Counted from the stretch's first letter, positions 17,698-26,245 are shown. The stretch is 64,000 bases of DNA from Paenibacillus polymyxa (GCF_001719045.1 NZ_CP015423.1:2378001-2442000); one strand, 5' to 3'. Program-made: numbers and translations. The notes: generated by a model not told the origin, from the letters alone.

Positions 17698-18237
17698 TTA
17701 AAAGGGTTCAAACGTATATGGGAATGATGTACGCTCTGTCCCTAATACCGACTTCACGCGCTCTTCATCCACCAACGCTTCGATGAAGCTATACAAATCC
17801 GAGGCTGCATACCGAAAATTGCCCCATGTGCGTAGATTCAAAGCATAGATTGGGAATTCCCCCCGTTCATCAGGCGATTGAATATCCCAGATCAGCAAGT
17901 CATCCTCTCCACTGGAAGCGAAAGGGACCGCATGCTCCAAAAGCTCCGGAAAACCATCTGGCTCCAGCACCGCTTCTTGTAAAACCTCTTCTGATTCCAG
18001 CAAATCATCAAACCAAGCCCGCCAATCATGATAACGATGGAGCCATGAATCCGGGTGATCACCAAGAGGAATATGAATGTTCCATAAGCCGCATAGTCGC
18101 CCGTAACCAAGAGTTTTGACATAATCTATATAAGAAGGCGGAAAGCCCATACCATTTTCAAAACAATGCTCTATAAGAAATTCCTCATCATAGTAGGCCT
18201 GGAATTGCGGACGCTGTAGTCCTGTAAAAATGCTCAT
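17698..18237 (-). CDS. SUKH/SMI1-KNR4 family protein
   Basis: 179 residues from ATG 18237, preceded by AAGGAGAGG; the frame extends to 18288 but without a ribosome site. The family motif GFPPSYIDYVKTLGYGRLCGLWNIHIP is clear near residue 30, followed by SSGEDDLLIWDI. SUKH proteins are immunity factors for bacterial nuclease or other toxins, though some are housekeeping. It is transcribed against the neighbouring immunity-like genes. Confidence 0.8.
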   Translation of the reverse strand: MSIFTGLQRPQFQAYYDEEFLIEHCFENGMGFPPSYIDYVKTLGYGRLCGLWNIHIPLGDHPDSWLHRYHDWRAWFDDLLESEEVLQEAVLEPDGFPELLEHAVPFASSGEDDLLIWDIQSPDERGEFPIYALNLRTWGNFRYAASDLYSFIEALVDEERVKSVLGTERTSFPYTFEPF

Positions 18238-18289
18238 GCTCGCCCTCTCCTTTCGCGCATCTTTATTCACCTTTTCGCTCTTAGGCACA

Positions 18290-18318
18290 TTGAAAAGGTC
18301 TTTTTCAAGTGTTAAAAT
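18290..18318 (+). promoter_or_regulatory. Sigma-A-type promoter for the antisense RNA
   Basis: TTGAAA (18290-18295), a 17-bp spacer and TAAAAT (18313-18318) give a near-consensus promoter firing toward the 3' end of the convergent small toxin gene. Confidence 0.65.
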
Positions 18319-18324
18319 GGGAAT

Positions 18325-18465
18325 AAGATGTATATTCTAAAAAAGAGTGAAGATGCGTCAACATCCTCACTCTTTGGCAACAGCCGCTTTTAAGGGCGGT
18401 GGCTGCAAGTTCACGGTATTCGAAATAGACCGGTTCCTACCACGGGCGGTCTATTTCTTTTTATG
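18325..18465 (+). ncRNA. Candidate antisense RNA antitoxin of a type I toxin-antitoxin pair
   Basis: A transcript from the promoter at 18290-18318 would run about 140 nt and end at a plus-strand terminator: AAATAGACCG (18423-18432) pairing with CGGTCTATTT (18448-18457), then a T-rich tract. The whole RNA is complementary to the 3' UTR and last codons of the holin-like toxin mRNA, the convergent arrangement of TxpA/RatA in Bacillus. RNA ends are estimates. Confidence 0.55.
18339..18375 (-). terminator. Terminator of the type I toxin mRNA
   Basis: AAAGAGTGAGGATG-ttgacg-CATCTTCACTCTTT on the minus strand is followed by T residues, about 75 bp after the toxin stop codon. It lies inside the proposed antisense overlap. 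Confidence 0.7.
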
Positions 18466-18534
18466 GAAGGAAAGAATCAGAATCACCAACGTTGCGAATT
18501 GAATCATCAACATTAAGGTGTCTTTAACCTCCAC
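18451..18534 (-). CDS. Putative holin-like type I toxin (27 residues)
   Basis: GTG 18534, after a long GGGAGGTGAGG ribosome site, opens a 27-residue peptide beginning MEVKDTLMLMIQFATLV and ending in HKKK. It has one hydrophobic helix with a basic end, the pattern of the small 'putative holin-like toxin' family (TxpA/BsrG/Fst type) that depolarises or stresses the membrane. A TATAAT -10 box lies at 18600-18605 on the minus strand. The long 3' UTR overlaps a plus-strand antisense RNA. It is too short to appear among normal ORF predictions. Confidence 0.75.
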   Translation of the reverse strand: MEVKDTLMLMIQFATLVILILSFHKKK

Positions 18535-18661
18535 AGGCCTCACCTCCCTCACAGGAGACTAGCCGACCGCCCATCTAAGCCATTCTGTTGTTAAGGAATA
18601 TTATAACATATGATATATAAAAAGTACGTTTTTACGCTCTTTCCGAAAAGGAGGAACGAAC

Positions 18662-19321
18662 ATGGAGCAAAAACGCTTCAAAGATGAACATGGATATAAA
18701 TATGACTTTGCCGCTGTGATCTGGAGAGGAGAACAGGTAGCTGTTCACTGCCCCCGCTGTCAGGGTCAAGCTTTTATTTCCAAATCCAAAGAAGACTGTT
18801 ATTACGTTGTTCGCTGCTCTCATTGTTACTACACGTATCAGCAGCCCGAATCTTATACATTCTATGCACGCGGCGTATGCAACCATTGCGAACGGTATTT
18901 TAATATCGAAATCCATGATGACCGAACGAAGCTCCATAAAAATACGAATATAAACTGTCCGCACTGCGAGACACGCAATCAGGTTCCGGTGCATCGTGTT
19001 CAATCACGCGAATGGCATACGGACGTGATCCAAAACGGAAAAGACCCTATTTTCCAGCTCCAGCTGTACTTCCTTGATTACTATCGGGGTAAACCTGTCT
19101 GGGCTCTTAACCGGATACACCTGAATTACCTGCTCTCCTATATCTCTGCCGAGTTGCGGGAAAAGCCTACATCCGGTATGATGCGTACGGCTTCCCATTC
19201 CATTCCCAAGTACATTAAGGATGCGAAGAATCGCCAGGCCATCTTAAAGATATTACAAAAGCTACAGCATAAGCCAGCGGCTAATAGAGGAGCCTCCATA
19301 CATGAGCATACAAACTTTTGA
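18662..19321 (+). CDS. Zinc-ribbon protein with four CxxC motifs
   Basis: 219 residues. Four CxxC knuckles are visible: CPRC (about 30), CSHC (about 53), CNHC (about 73) and CPHC (about 100), enough for two zinc ribbons. The second half (about 120-219) is a predicted helical domain ending in a basic tail. GGAGG precedes ATG 18662. The family is not recognised; nucleic-acid binding is plausible but unproven. The next gene starts inside its 3' end. Confidence 0.65.
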   Translation: MEQKRFKDEHGYKYDFAAVIWRGEQVAVHCPRCQGQAFISKSKEDCYYVVRCSHCYYTYQQPESYTFYARGVCNHCERYFNIEIHDDRTKLHKNTNINCPHCETRNQVPVHRVQSREWHTDVIQNGKDPIFQLQLYFLDYYRGKPVWALNRIHLNYLLSYISAELREKPTSGMMRTASHSIPKYIKDAKNRQAILKILQKLQHKPAANRGASIHEHTNF

Positions 19322-19661
19322 CAGCCTTGAAGCACTAGTTCATGCCGTTGACCAAACAGAAATCAATGAATGGGTATTTGCCAATCTGGAACGTGTTCAA
19401 AGTAATCCGCTCAATTCTACCTACTACATCATCCCCGAGGAAGAATTGTGGGAGCTGGAGGATGCGGGTCTCACCGTCACCAATCATCGTGATGAAAGTA
19501 TCCCTGCATCTCTGCCAGACCATCACGTGCAATCTTGGCTGGAGGTAGCGACTGTACAGGATGTTATTGAAGTGTTACGCCACAGCGGAAGCGAGCCGGA
19601 TATTGAACGCATTGCGCAGGGACTGCGATATTATCATGAATATGATGCTTTTATGGAATAA
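19302..19661 (+). CDS. Hypothetical acidic protein (119 residues)
   Basis: An acidic small protein with an AGGAG ribosome site, overlapping the end of the zinc-ribbon gene by 20 bp, so the two are probably translationally coupled. It has a Glu/Asp-rich middle (YIIPEEELWELEDAGL) and a helical C-terminus. No family is assigned. Its stop overlaps the end of the convergent 545-residue gene by 11 bp. Confidence 0.65.
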   Translation: MSIQTFDSLEALVHAVDQTEINEWVFANLERVQSNPLNSTYYIIPEEELWELEDAGLTVTNHRDESIPASLPDHHVQSWLEVATVQDVIEVLRHSGSEPDIERIAQGLRYYHEYDAFME

Positions 19662-21288
19662 GCGTCTCCAGCAACTCTTTTACCTCAGGGACAGCCTGCT
19701 TCAGGCTGTTTTTTAGTTTCTTCGCGCCACCCCATATACGATAAACAAGCACCTCTTGTTCGTAGTCCTCCAGCTTCTCAAGCTCCTCCACCAGTACCTG
19801 TGCCTGCTCTACAGTTTCGATTCCAGATGACTTCAGGGGTTTGGCAGACTCGTTGCTTGCCAGTAGAATCCTCGTCCAAACGGGGATCGTGTCAGGTGTT
19901 AGCCCATGCGCTTCGGCAAAAGCAGCCGCGTAACCATCCTGTACGGACTGATGCTCACTGTCCACCAGCTTCATATAACGATTCACTAATGGGAAATAGT
20001 TCGTTCCTTTCAGTCCTAATCCCATTACCGCATAGGTTCCCGGCATCGCCGACTTTTCACCGGGCTCTACATCGTTATACCATTTGAATTCCTCCATCAC
20101 GGTTTCGGCATATTCAGCCAGCAACGGATGCAGCGACGGATACTCAAGTGCATTGGCGAAGAAACGATGTAACGTAGATTTAGCCAACTTGGGTACAGGC
20201 AGGTAGTTTTTCACCTTGCTTTTGAACTGCATCCGATATTCCTTGGTAAAGCCCTTCTTTAAAATATCGCATAAATATACAAGTGCTTCTCTATAGCTTT
20301 CTTCTTCCTCTGAACGAATCTGAACCTCCAGCGTTTGCAAAATATCATTGGCTTGGCAGATGACTCGCTCGCTTGTATGTAGCGCTGGGATGCTTCCTGA
20401 TCCGCTCTCAAGCCACACGGAAGCCTGCTCCGAGTCTAGCTGTGCAGCAATCTCCAAATATTTCTGCCGTGCATCGGCATCGGTCGAACCCACCCGCATC
20501 GCGGTAAGCAGGAACATCTCCATGGCTGGCGTGGGAATTTCCGAAGGGAGAATATCGGGCTTCACTTTATAATCCAGCCCATAGCTTTTTTCCCGATCCG
20601 CATACTTCAGCAAAAATTCATCTTCAGCCCAATGCTTTAAGCCACTGTTGAGCTGATACCTCCATGCTTCCTCACGCTTGCGGCTGACCTTCACTTTGGC
20701 ATCCATTATATGGAGCAACTCATCCACCCGCTGGGCATCTATAGCGTACAAATGAGGATCAAGCAAGTGTCTCACTAAGAAGAAATCGTCCTCTTCCTTC
20801 GGGATAGCTTTACTGGAGGGGTTGAGCTTCTGCTCCACAAACTGCTGGATAGTGGCTAACAGTTGCTGCCGTTTATCTTCATTTAGGAGTGAGAATGTAA
20901 AATGATTGGCCTTATTCTCCAAGACCACTTCCAGATGAAAATCCAGCCGATAACGAAAGAACATGGAACTGAATTGTTCCGAATTAAATAGCGCCTCTAT
21001 CCGTTCCCTAAACACAGGCATCCATTCGTCCTGAACCTGCTGCAGTGTTACCCCCTCCGTAAAACCAGAAATCTCCATGTCCGGTCTACGATGATCCCAA
21101 TCAAACGGTTCGTAGGTATCCACCCACAGCCCATCCTTCTTACAGGTAACTTTTAAGTATTCATGAATCCCTTCGTGAAGGACACTTTTGATTTGGAATT
21201 CGGCGATGCGCTTTTGCTCAGAAGCGTACGCCTCATCAATCGCCTCAAAAATTGGATCTATGTAGGCTTGTACCCCTGATGTTGTCAT
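19651..21288 (-). CDS. DUF6138-like protein of unknown function
   Basis: 545 residues, soluble and mainly helical. It recalls the DUF6138 family (roughly 500-residue proteins scattered in Bacillales and other bacteria), an assignment from memory that needs a profile search. Notable blocks are YLKVTCKKDGLWVDTYEPFDWDHRRPDMEISGFTEG near the N-terminus and FKWYNDVEPGEKSAMPGTYAVMGLGLKGTNYFPLVNRYMKLVD near residues 415-460. ATG 21288 follows AGGAGG. It is a lone minus-strand gene among plus-strand immunity-like genes. Confidence 0.6.
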   Translation of the reverse strand: MTTSGVQAYIDPIFEAIDEAYASEQKRIAEFQIKSVLHEGIHEYLKVTCKKDGLWVDTYEPFDWDHRRPDMEISGFTEGVTLQQVQDEWMPVFRERIEALFNSEQFSSMFFRYRLDFHLEVVLENKANHFTFSLLNEDKRQQLLATIQQFVEQKLNPSSKAIPKEEDDFFLVRHLLDPHLYAIDAQRVDELLHIMDAKVKVSRKREEAWRYQLNSGLKHWAEDEFLLKYADREKSYGLDYKVKPDILPSEIPTPAMEMFLLTAMRVGSTDADARQKYLEIAAQLDSEQASVWLESGSGSIPALHTSERVICQANDILQTLEVQIRSEEEESYREALVYLCDILKKGFTKEYRMQFKSKVKNYLPVPKLAKSTLHRFFANALEYPSLHPLLAEYAETVMEEFKWYNDVEPGEKSAMPGTYAVMGLGLKGTNYFPLVNRYMKLVDSEHQSVQDGYAAAFAEAHGLTPDTIPVWTRILLASNESAKPLKSSGIETVEQAQVLVEELEKLEDYEQEVLVYRIWGGAKKLKNSLKQAVPEVKELLETLIP

Positions 21289-21446
21289 AAGATGTGTTCC
21301 TCCTTCGTCCCCTCACAAATTGTAGTTCCTATGGAATTAAGATAGACTAATCTATAACTATTTTATTTCCTAATTATAGCATATCTCTCATTTACTTTTG
21401 ATCTCTATCCCTATAGATAGAGTGCCGGAAAGCAGGTGTATCCTAC

Positions 21447-22223
21447 ATGTATTGGGTTTTCACACAACATACGACGGTGGCTGCCGATGAACTGACAACT
21501 TTTGAACATACCTATGGATTAACTTTACCCCCTCCCTATGTAGCATTCCTCACCCGCTACGGGCCGGGCACCTATTGCGGCCTGCTAATGATTGAAAGGC
21601 CTGATCCTCAACTATTGCAAGCCTATGCGGATTACGAACTGTGGACGCATGATGATAATTGCCCAATTACAGCGCAGCAGCTGGGTGAGTGCGTGGTCAT
21701 TGGCAGCTCCATAGATGGTGACTTCCTATCGATTCACCCTCAGGTCGAAGGCTTGCTGTGGCTGCCACGACACTCGGAGATCATTACTACGAAGACTTTA
21801 GATGTTCAAGTCCCATTCACAGAAACACTGGAACATATTTTACGGGATGAATTCGGAAAGATGGAACCATTTCCCCGTTATTTCGAACCTGTCAGCCCAG
21901 ACAAAGCCTCAACATTCCTACTGTTTAATCCCCCGGATACGACCGAGGCCTACAATCCAGCCCATCCGAACGAGCAAGCCCTGGATTTCGCTCCGGCATC
22001 CATACAAGCATTGGCTCAGCGTTTTAAACAGCATTTTGACTCACATCTATGGATTGAAAACGAGCATATCTGCATGGCTTTTCTTCAGACTCTAGGCGGA
22101 TACGTGCGTTTTAACTATGCATATGGACGCGAAGTGGCGATCATTTATGAACCCACAGCGATAGCACTTCGTGATGAAATTCTAGCATTCTTGCAAAAAG
22201 AGCATTGCCGGGTTGTAGAGTAA
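21447..22223 (+). CDS. SUKH/SMI1-KNR4 family protein
   Basis: 258 residues. The N-terminal part carries the SUKH signature LPPPYVAFLTRYGPGTYCGLLMIERP and the GSSIDGDFLSI block. After about residue 160 there is an extra 95-residue domain (HPNEQALDFAPASIQALAQRF...), so it may be a two-domain immunity protein. The ribosome site (AGCAGGTG) is modest. The stop is 18 bp before the next gene, another SUKH-like protein, so they form a pair. Confidence 0.75.
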   Translation: MYWVFTQHTTVAADELTTFEHTYGLTLPPPYVAFLTRYGPGTYCGLLMIERPDPQLLQAYADYELWTHDDNCPITAQQLGECVVIGSSIDGDFLSIHPQVEGLLWLPRHSEIITTKTLDVQVPFTETLEHILRDEFGKMEPFPRYFEPVSPDKASTFLLFNPPDTTEAYNPAHPNEQALDFAPASIQALAQRFKQHFDSHLWIENEHICMAFLQTLGGYVRFNYAYGREVAIIYEPTAIALRDEILAFLQKEHCRVVE

Positions 22224-22240
22224 GAGGAGGACAAATACGA

Positions 22241-23668
22241 ATGACAGTACATTTTGAACGAACCTTAGAAAAGCTGGGACAGATCGCCGATCGTCTGAGA
22301 CAAGGTGGGATGTCTGACGTGGTATACCAATGGTCGAAGGGGATTTCTACAAGTGAACTAACTGAGTTGGAGGAACGGCTGCAGATGCCTTTGCCTGCCT
22401 CCCTGTCTGAGTTGATAAAGCGGTGTGGCAGCTTACATTTGCTATGGTGCCTCCCCCAACACTGTATTGTAGCCGACGGACCAGAGTGTTCATATAAAAA
22501 CAGCGATGATCTTGAACAAGAGCAGAGTATCCTGGACGATAGCACAGGAGAATTTGGCTGGAATCATGAGTATATTGGCTATTTTACATCCTATGGGGAA
22601 GATACCGACTCAGCTGCGGACGAGAAACGATATCTGATCCTTAATTATAATGGTGCGGGTGATCCGATACTGCTTGATATGGCGACATCCACTACAGAGC
22701 CAGCGGTGTTCTGCTATCATCACGAGTTGGACCAGTTCACGCTGCTTGCGGAAAATCTACCTGCCTATATAGACACCATGCTCACCTTGCATGGGCTATG
22801 GCTATGGGATTGGTTTAAAGTAACCGATGAGCAAGGCATTCAGCTAAACAGCCCACCACTGCAACTCTGGCTACGCTGGTTGAACATGTTTTGCACGATG
22901 AAACTGGAGGATGCGCAATCGTTGGAGACGCTGATCCATTACACCACCATGCATGGCGTAGATCATCCTGCTGTGTTGCAGGCTTTTCAAGCCTATGATC
23001 CAAAGGATATTTTTCTTGCCTGGGAGCAGCACTGGCAGAACATTCAACATAGCCAGGTTCCATTCTCTACTTGGGCCGTTTTGGTAGGGGAGACCGCGGG
23101 GATTGGGGCTGCTGATTGGGCCCGCTCCTTGTGGGAACCGGAAACCGCGCAAGCATGGACATCTTTAGCTCAAAACAATACCCTACATGCTAAGGGTGCA
23201 TTTGTGTCCACACGTGCCTATCTGAGCGCCCGTTGCCTACCCGAGCAGGAAGGCTTGGTATGTGTTTGCAATCACCTGCTACAGGATTCGGTTGCAGAAG
23301 ACAAATTAGAAGGATACACCGCTAATGGGCAGCTACAGCATTTTCGTTCACCACAGATCATTAACTGGATGCGGGATAAAGTCAATCATCCGGTGGATGG
23401 CTGGGCAATACTTTTCGCTCACTCCCGTCCTACAGCTGAGCAGTTGATTGAATGGCTATCCGATAGCGAGCTTCATCAGAAAATTGCAACGGAGGCGCTG
23501 GATATCATGATTCATCGGGATCTCCTTCCCGCTCTGGAAGCAGACGCTTGGGCCAATATCTCAGATCTGCTTCTTGCTTCTTTGCAGCTCGTTATGCTCA
23601 AAAAAGATAAACGTCGCATTGAAGCCGTGCTTAATCAGATTTCAGACGCGGATTCGCATGTACAGTGA
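22241..23668 (+). CDS. Large SUKH-domain protein with long C-terminal region
   Basis: 475 residues from ATG 22241, preceded by AGGAGGA; the upstream extension to 22205 overlaps the previous gene and lacks a ribosome site. Residues about 20-190 resemble a SMI1/KNR4 domain (ISTSELTELEERLQMPLPASLSELIKRCGSL ... DPILLDMATSTTEPAVFCYHHELDQF). The remaining 280 residues are Trp-rich and helical, with no recognised family. Such architectures occur among broad-spectrum immunity proteins, but the function here is unknown. Confidence 0.65.
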   Translation: MTVHFERTLEKLGQIADRLRQGGMSDVVYQWSKGISTSELTELEERLQMPLPASLSELIKRCGSLHLLWCLPQHCIVADGPECSYKNSDDLEQEQSILDDSTGEFGWNHEYIGYFTSYGEDTDSAADEKRYLILNYNGAGDPILLDMATSTTEPAVFCYHHELDQFTLLAENLPAYIDTMLTLHGLWLWDWFKVTDEQGIQLNSPPLQLWLRWLNMFCTMKLEDAQSLETLIHYTTMHGVDHPAVLQAFQAYDPKDIFLAWEQHWQNIQHSQVPFSTWAVLVGETAGIGAADWARSLWEPETAQAWTSLAQNNTLHAKGAFVSTRAYLSARCLPEQEGLVCVCNHLLQDSVAEDKLEGYTANGQLQHFRSPQIINWMRDKVNHPVDGWAILFAHSRPTAEQLIEWLSDSELHQKIATEALDIMIHRDLLPALEADAWANISDLLLASLQLVMLKKDKRRIEAVLNQISDADSHVQ

Positions 23669-23686
23669 TGCGAGGTAAAGAAAGTT

Positions 23687-23705
23687 AGCCGCTGCGTCAG
23701 CGGCT
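23687..23705. terminator. Short perfect hairpin between convergent genes
   Basis: AGCCGCTG-cgt-CAGCGGCT lies between the SUKH gene stop and the TetR gene stop, which it overlaps. It lacks a U-tract, so termination is only probable. Confidence 0.4.
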
Positions 23706-24311
23706 TAACCCTCTGAGGAAAGTATCTATAGTGAATGCGATCAATTCATCATTGGATTTTGCCATAGGAAGTTCAAAATTCAGGAGCAAAGAAGTCAATC
23801 CGTGCAGCATGCTCCATACGGATCTGGCGATCAGGCGCTCATCTCCTTGCATGATGCAGCCTTCCTCCATAGCGGCTTTGAGCCCAGTTTCAAGCAACTC
23901 AAAGCCTTTAAAACGCCCACTGTCTATAAGGCTGACCAAGCTTACAGATTCCAGGTTGCTGATAAACAGGATGTTGTAATATTCCGGGTTAGCCGTTCCA
24001 AAACGAACATACGCATCAGATACCGTTTTCAGTGTGTCCAGAGCGTTCAATCCCGCTGCCTGTGCTTCATCCACACGCTGCTGAAGAGCCTGCAGGAACA
24101 AGGTATTTCCTTCTACCAGCAGTTCACGGACCACGGCTTCCTTATTGGCAAAATAATGATAAATAGTTGTTGGTGAATATTCGATCTGATCCGCAATTTT
24201 GCGCATGGAGACTTCGGCATATCCTTGATTCAGGAAAAGCGACCGGGCGGCCTCAATGATTTTCCGGCGGATCTCACTGCTTTCACGTTCTCGGCGTTTG
24301 ATATGTTTCAT
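23697..24311 (-). CDS. TetR family transcriptional regulator
   Basis: 204 residues. The N-terminal helix-turn-helix is clear (RRKIIEAARSLFLNQGYAEVSMRKIADQIEYSPTTIYHYFANKEAVV, about 15-60), followed by a ligand-binding helical domain of the TetR_C type. It is the second gene of an operon, 25 bp after the phytoene-desaturase-like gene. The paired palindromes upstream of that gene (25839-25869) are the likely operators, so it would repress its own operon until an unknown, probably hydrophobic, ligand appears. Confidence 0.9.
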   Translation of the reverse strand: MKHIKRRERESSEIRRKIIEAARSLFLNQGYAEVSMRKIADQIEYSPTTIYHYFANKEAVVRELLVEGNTLFLQALQQRVDEAQAAGLNALDTLKTVSDAYVRFGTANPEYYNILFISNLESVSLVSLIDSGRFKGFELLETGLKAAMEEGCIMQGDERLIARSVWSMLHGLTSLLLNFELPMAKSNDELIAFTIDTFLRGLSR

Positions 24312-24336
24312 GAGTAGATGTACTTGCCCTTTCTGC

Positions 24337-25821
24337 CTACCCCAATTTGGCGGCGATACGATCAGCTTCCATTATACCCGAGTTCATAACCCCTTGAAAC
24401 CCGCCCCCAGGCTGTGTCCAGGCCCCTACCAATGACAGACGATTCACAGCTGATTTGTGCTTCAGTCTTTTTATACCGGACTGCCGGACCGTTTGTGCGT
24501 AGCCATAAACGGCCCCGTCGGGATTAGCGGTATAACGCTGCATCGTGCGCGGTGTGCCCAACTCGGCCACCACTACCTTGCTGCGAAAACCCGGATACAG
24601 CTGTTCTAGACATCCCAGTATCTGCTGTGTCACGGCTTCTTTTTTGACTATATATTCGGGACGTGCGGCAGGCCAGTTCTCCAATCTGTCCAAAAATGTA
24701 ATTGCAATGACACCCTTTCCCGGTTCATTGAGCTTAGGGTCCATGGCGTTATAATTCGTGAGCATCCAGTTGCCTTTGGTATACTGGCCGCTCATCATAA
24801 CTTCATAATCTATTTCCGAATCCGGCTCATTGCACAGGATTAAGTCTTCTTCGGTGATGCCAAGCTCATAAGGCTCACATGATAATCCCAGATATAGCTG
24901 GGTGAGAGACGTGCCAGTCTCCAGACTGCTGACAGCTTCCAGCTCACGACGGGCAGCATCATGGTTTTCCAGTAGGCGGCCATACGTATGATGGGGACTG
25001 ATACCAGACACAATCCAGTTGGCTTTATATACATCGCCTTTTTTCAGACGGACTCCAACTGCTTTACCGCGTTCGAGTATAATCTCAGATACTTGACTGC
25101 GCAGGTGAACTTCTCCTCCCGCTGACTTAATAGCGTCAACCAATGCATTGGATAAAGCCTGTGCGCCTCCCTCAATGTAGTACGTCCCCTCCAAATGATA
25201 GCCGATCCAGGGAATAAAAAAATACAAGGCCGCAAGCCGCTTTGGAGGCAATCCATAATAGGCCCACAGCGCGGTAAAAAATTCCGTGAATCGTTCGGAC
25301 AACCCGAATTGTCTTACAGCTTCCCAGGTCGTCATTTGCGTCCAGCGGAAGAAGGTTCCTGCTTTGAGCAGGCCAACCGCCTTGCGCCAGGAAGTGAGAG
25401 TAGAAAAAGAAGAAAAGCCTGTTTCAAAACGGCGAATGCCCGCGAATAAACTGTCAATGCCTGACACCTCAGCAGGAAACATATTTTTGAGGAGCTGCAC
25501 ATACTCCTGAACATCGGACGGAATATCAATGGTCTGTCCTTCCCAACGAATGGAGTAAGGGTGCTTTTTACGGAGGGGAACAATTCGCTGGTCCGCATTG
25601 CAGTCCTTTAACAGCCGACCGAAGCTGCCCTCCTCGAGTCCGCCGACACCGTGCAAGGAGACATCAAAGGTATATCCCTTTCTTGTAAATTCAGTTGCGA
25701 AACCGCCAGCTAAAGTATGGCTTTCAAAAACAGCTGTTCGGTAACCGAGCGCGGAAAGTCTTGCTGCACAGGACAAGCCACCCAGTCCTGCACCGATGAC
25801 AATAACATCGTATTGGTTCAT
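24337..25821 (-). CDS. Phytoene desaturase/carotenoid isomerase-like FAD oxidoreductase
   Basis: 494 residues from ATG 25821, which follows AAAGGGGGAT; the longer frame to 25890 crosses the operator and is not used. The N-terminus has the dinucleotide motif VIGAGLGGLSCAARLSALGYRTAVFESHTLAGGFATEF of CrtI/CrtISO-like flavoproteins, and the C-terminus the matching GAWTQPGGGFQGVMNSGIMEADRIA motif. No other carotenoid genes are nearby, so the substrate may not be a carotenoid; many Firmicute members are uncharacterised. Co-transcribed with the TetR regulator. Confidence 0.85.
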   Translation of the reverse strand: MNQYDVIVIGAGLGGLSCAARLSALGYRTAVFESHTLAGGFATEFTRKGYTFDVSLHGVGGLEEGSFGRLLKDCNADQRIVPLRKKHPYSIRWEGQTIDIPSDVQEYVQLLKNMFPAEVSGIDSLFAGIRRFETGFSSFSTLTSWRKAVGLLKAGTFFRWTQMTTWEAVRQFGLSERFTEFFTALWAYYGLPPKRLAALYFFIPWIGYHLEGTYYIEGGAQALSNALVDAIKSAGGEVHLRSQVSEIILERGKAVGVRLKKGDVYKANWIVSGISPHHTYGRLLENHDAARRELEAVSSLETGTSLTQLYLGLSCEPYELGITEEDLILCNEPDSEIDYEVMMSGQYTKGNWMLTNYNAMDPKLNEPGKGVIAITFLDRLENWPAARPEYIVKKEAVTQQILGCLEQLYPGFRSKVVVAELGTPRTMQRYTANPDGAVYGYAQTVRQSGIKRLKHKSAVNRLSLVGAWTQPGGGFQGVMNSGIMEADRIAAKLG

Positions 25822-25838
25822 GATTTCATCCCCCTTTG

Positions 25839-25869
25839 TTAACATTGTTATATAAGTTAACACTGTTAA
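25839..25869. promoter_or_regulatory. Paired TetR-type operators
   Basis: Two related palindromes, TTAACATTGTTA (25839-25850) and TTAACACTGTTAA (25857-25869), have centres about 18-19 bp apart between a TATAAT-like -10 (minus strand, about 25877) and the ribosome site. They are the best candidates for binding by the co-transcribed TetR protein. Confidence 0.7.
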
Positions 25870-26061
25870 GTTAAGGAGATTATATACCACAATATTACCG
25901 TTGAAAAGCCCCTATGACTTGGTTTTCCTGCTATAGATGAATACCATGAGTTCGACATATCCACTTCTAATTGCAAGCTGCTTTAAGGATTTTTGTAGAA
26001 TCCTACGTTGCGGAAGTAAACTTTTTTTATAAAAAAACACCCAAAAATGTAGCGCTTTCAC

Positions 26062-26090
26062 TTGTCAAATTCCAATGAAGGTGCTATCCT
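26062..26090 (+). promoter_or_regulatory. Promoter of the esterase gene
   Basis: TTGTCA (26062-26067), a 17-bp spacer and TATCCT (26085-26090) place transcription start at about 26097, at the first base of the antiterminator element. An AGCGCTTTCA sequence at 26051-26060, a partial catabolite-responsive element, abuts the -35. Confidence 0.65.
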
Positions 26091-26097
26091 TCAAGTG

Positions 26098-26158
26098 GGA
26101 TTGTTACTGAAAAGGCAAAACCCGAGTGCACACGTGTACCCGGAGTTTGCCTTTTTTT
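26098..26158 (+). promoter_or_regulatory. LicT/BglG-type RAT antiterminator overlapping an intrinsic terminator
   Basis: GGATTGTTACTG followed closely by GGCAAAACC (26098-26123) is the signature of a ribonucleic antiterminator bound by BglG/LicT/SacT proteins. Its 3' part is also the left arm of a terminator (AAAAGGCAAA... pairing with ...GTTTGCC, then seven T, ending at 26158), so the two structures exclude one another. The predicted start of transcription is just upstream. No BglG-family protein is encoded in the window, so the regulator acts in trans. Confidence 0.8.
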
Positions 26159-26203
26159 GATTTGTATGAATTCTACAGCTTACAGTCAACCATCCCGAAC
26201 ATG

Positions 26204-26218
26204 TAGTAAGCGCTTTAA
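26204..26218 (+). promoter_or_regulatory. Catabolite-responsive-element-like site
   Basis: TAGTAAGCGCTTTAA fits the CcpA cre consensus with two mismatches, 28 bp before the chosen esterase start. It would act as a roadblock, together with the antiterminator upstream. Confidence 0.5.
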
Positions 26219-26245
26219 AAAATGACACCAAAGGAGATTAATCTC

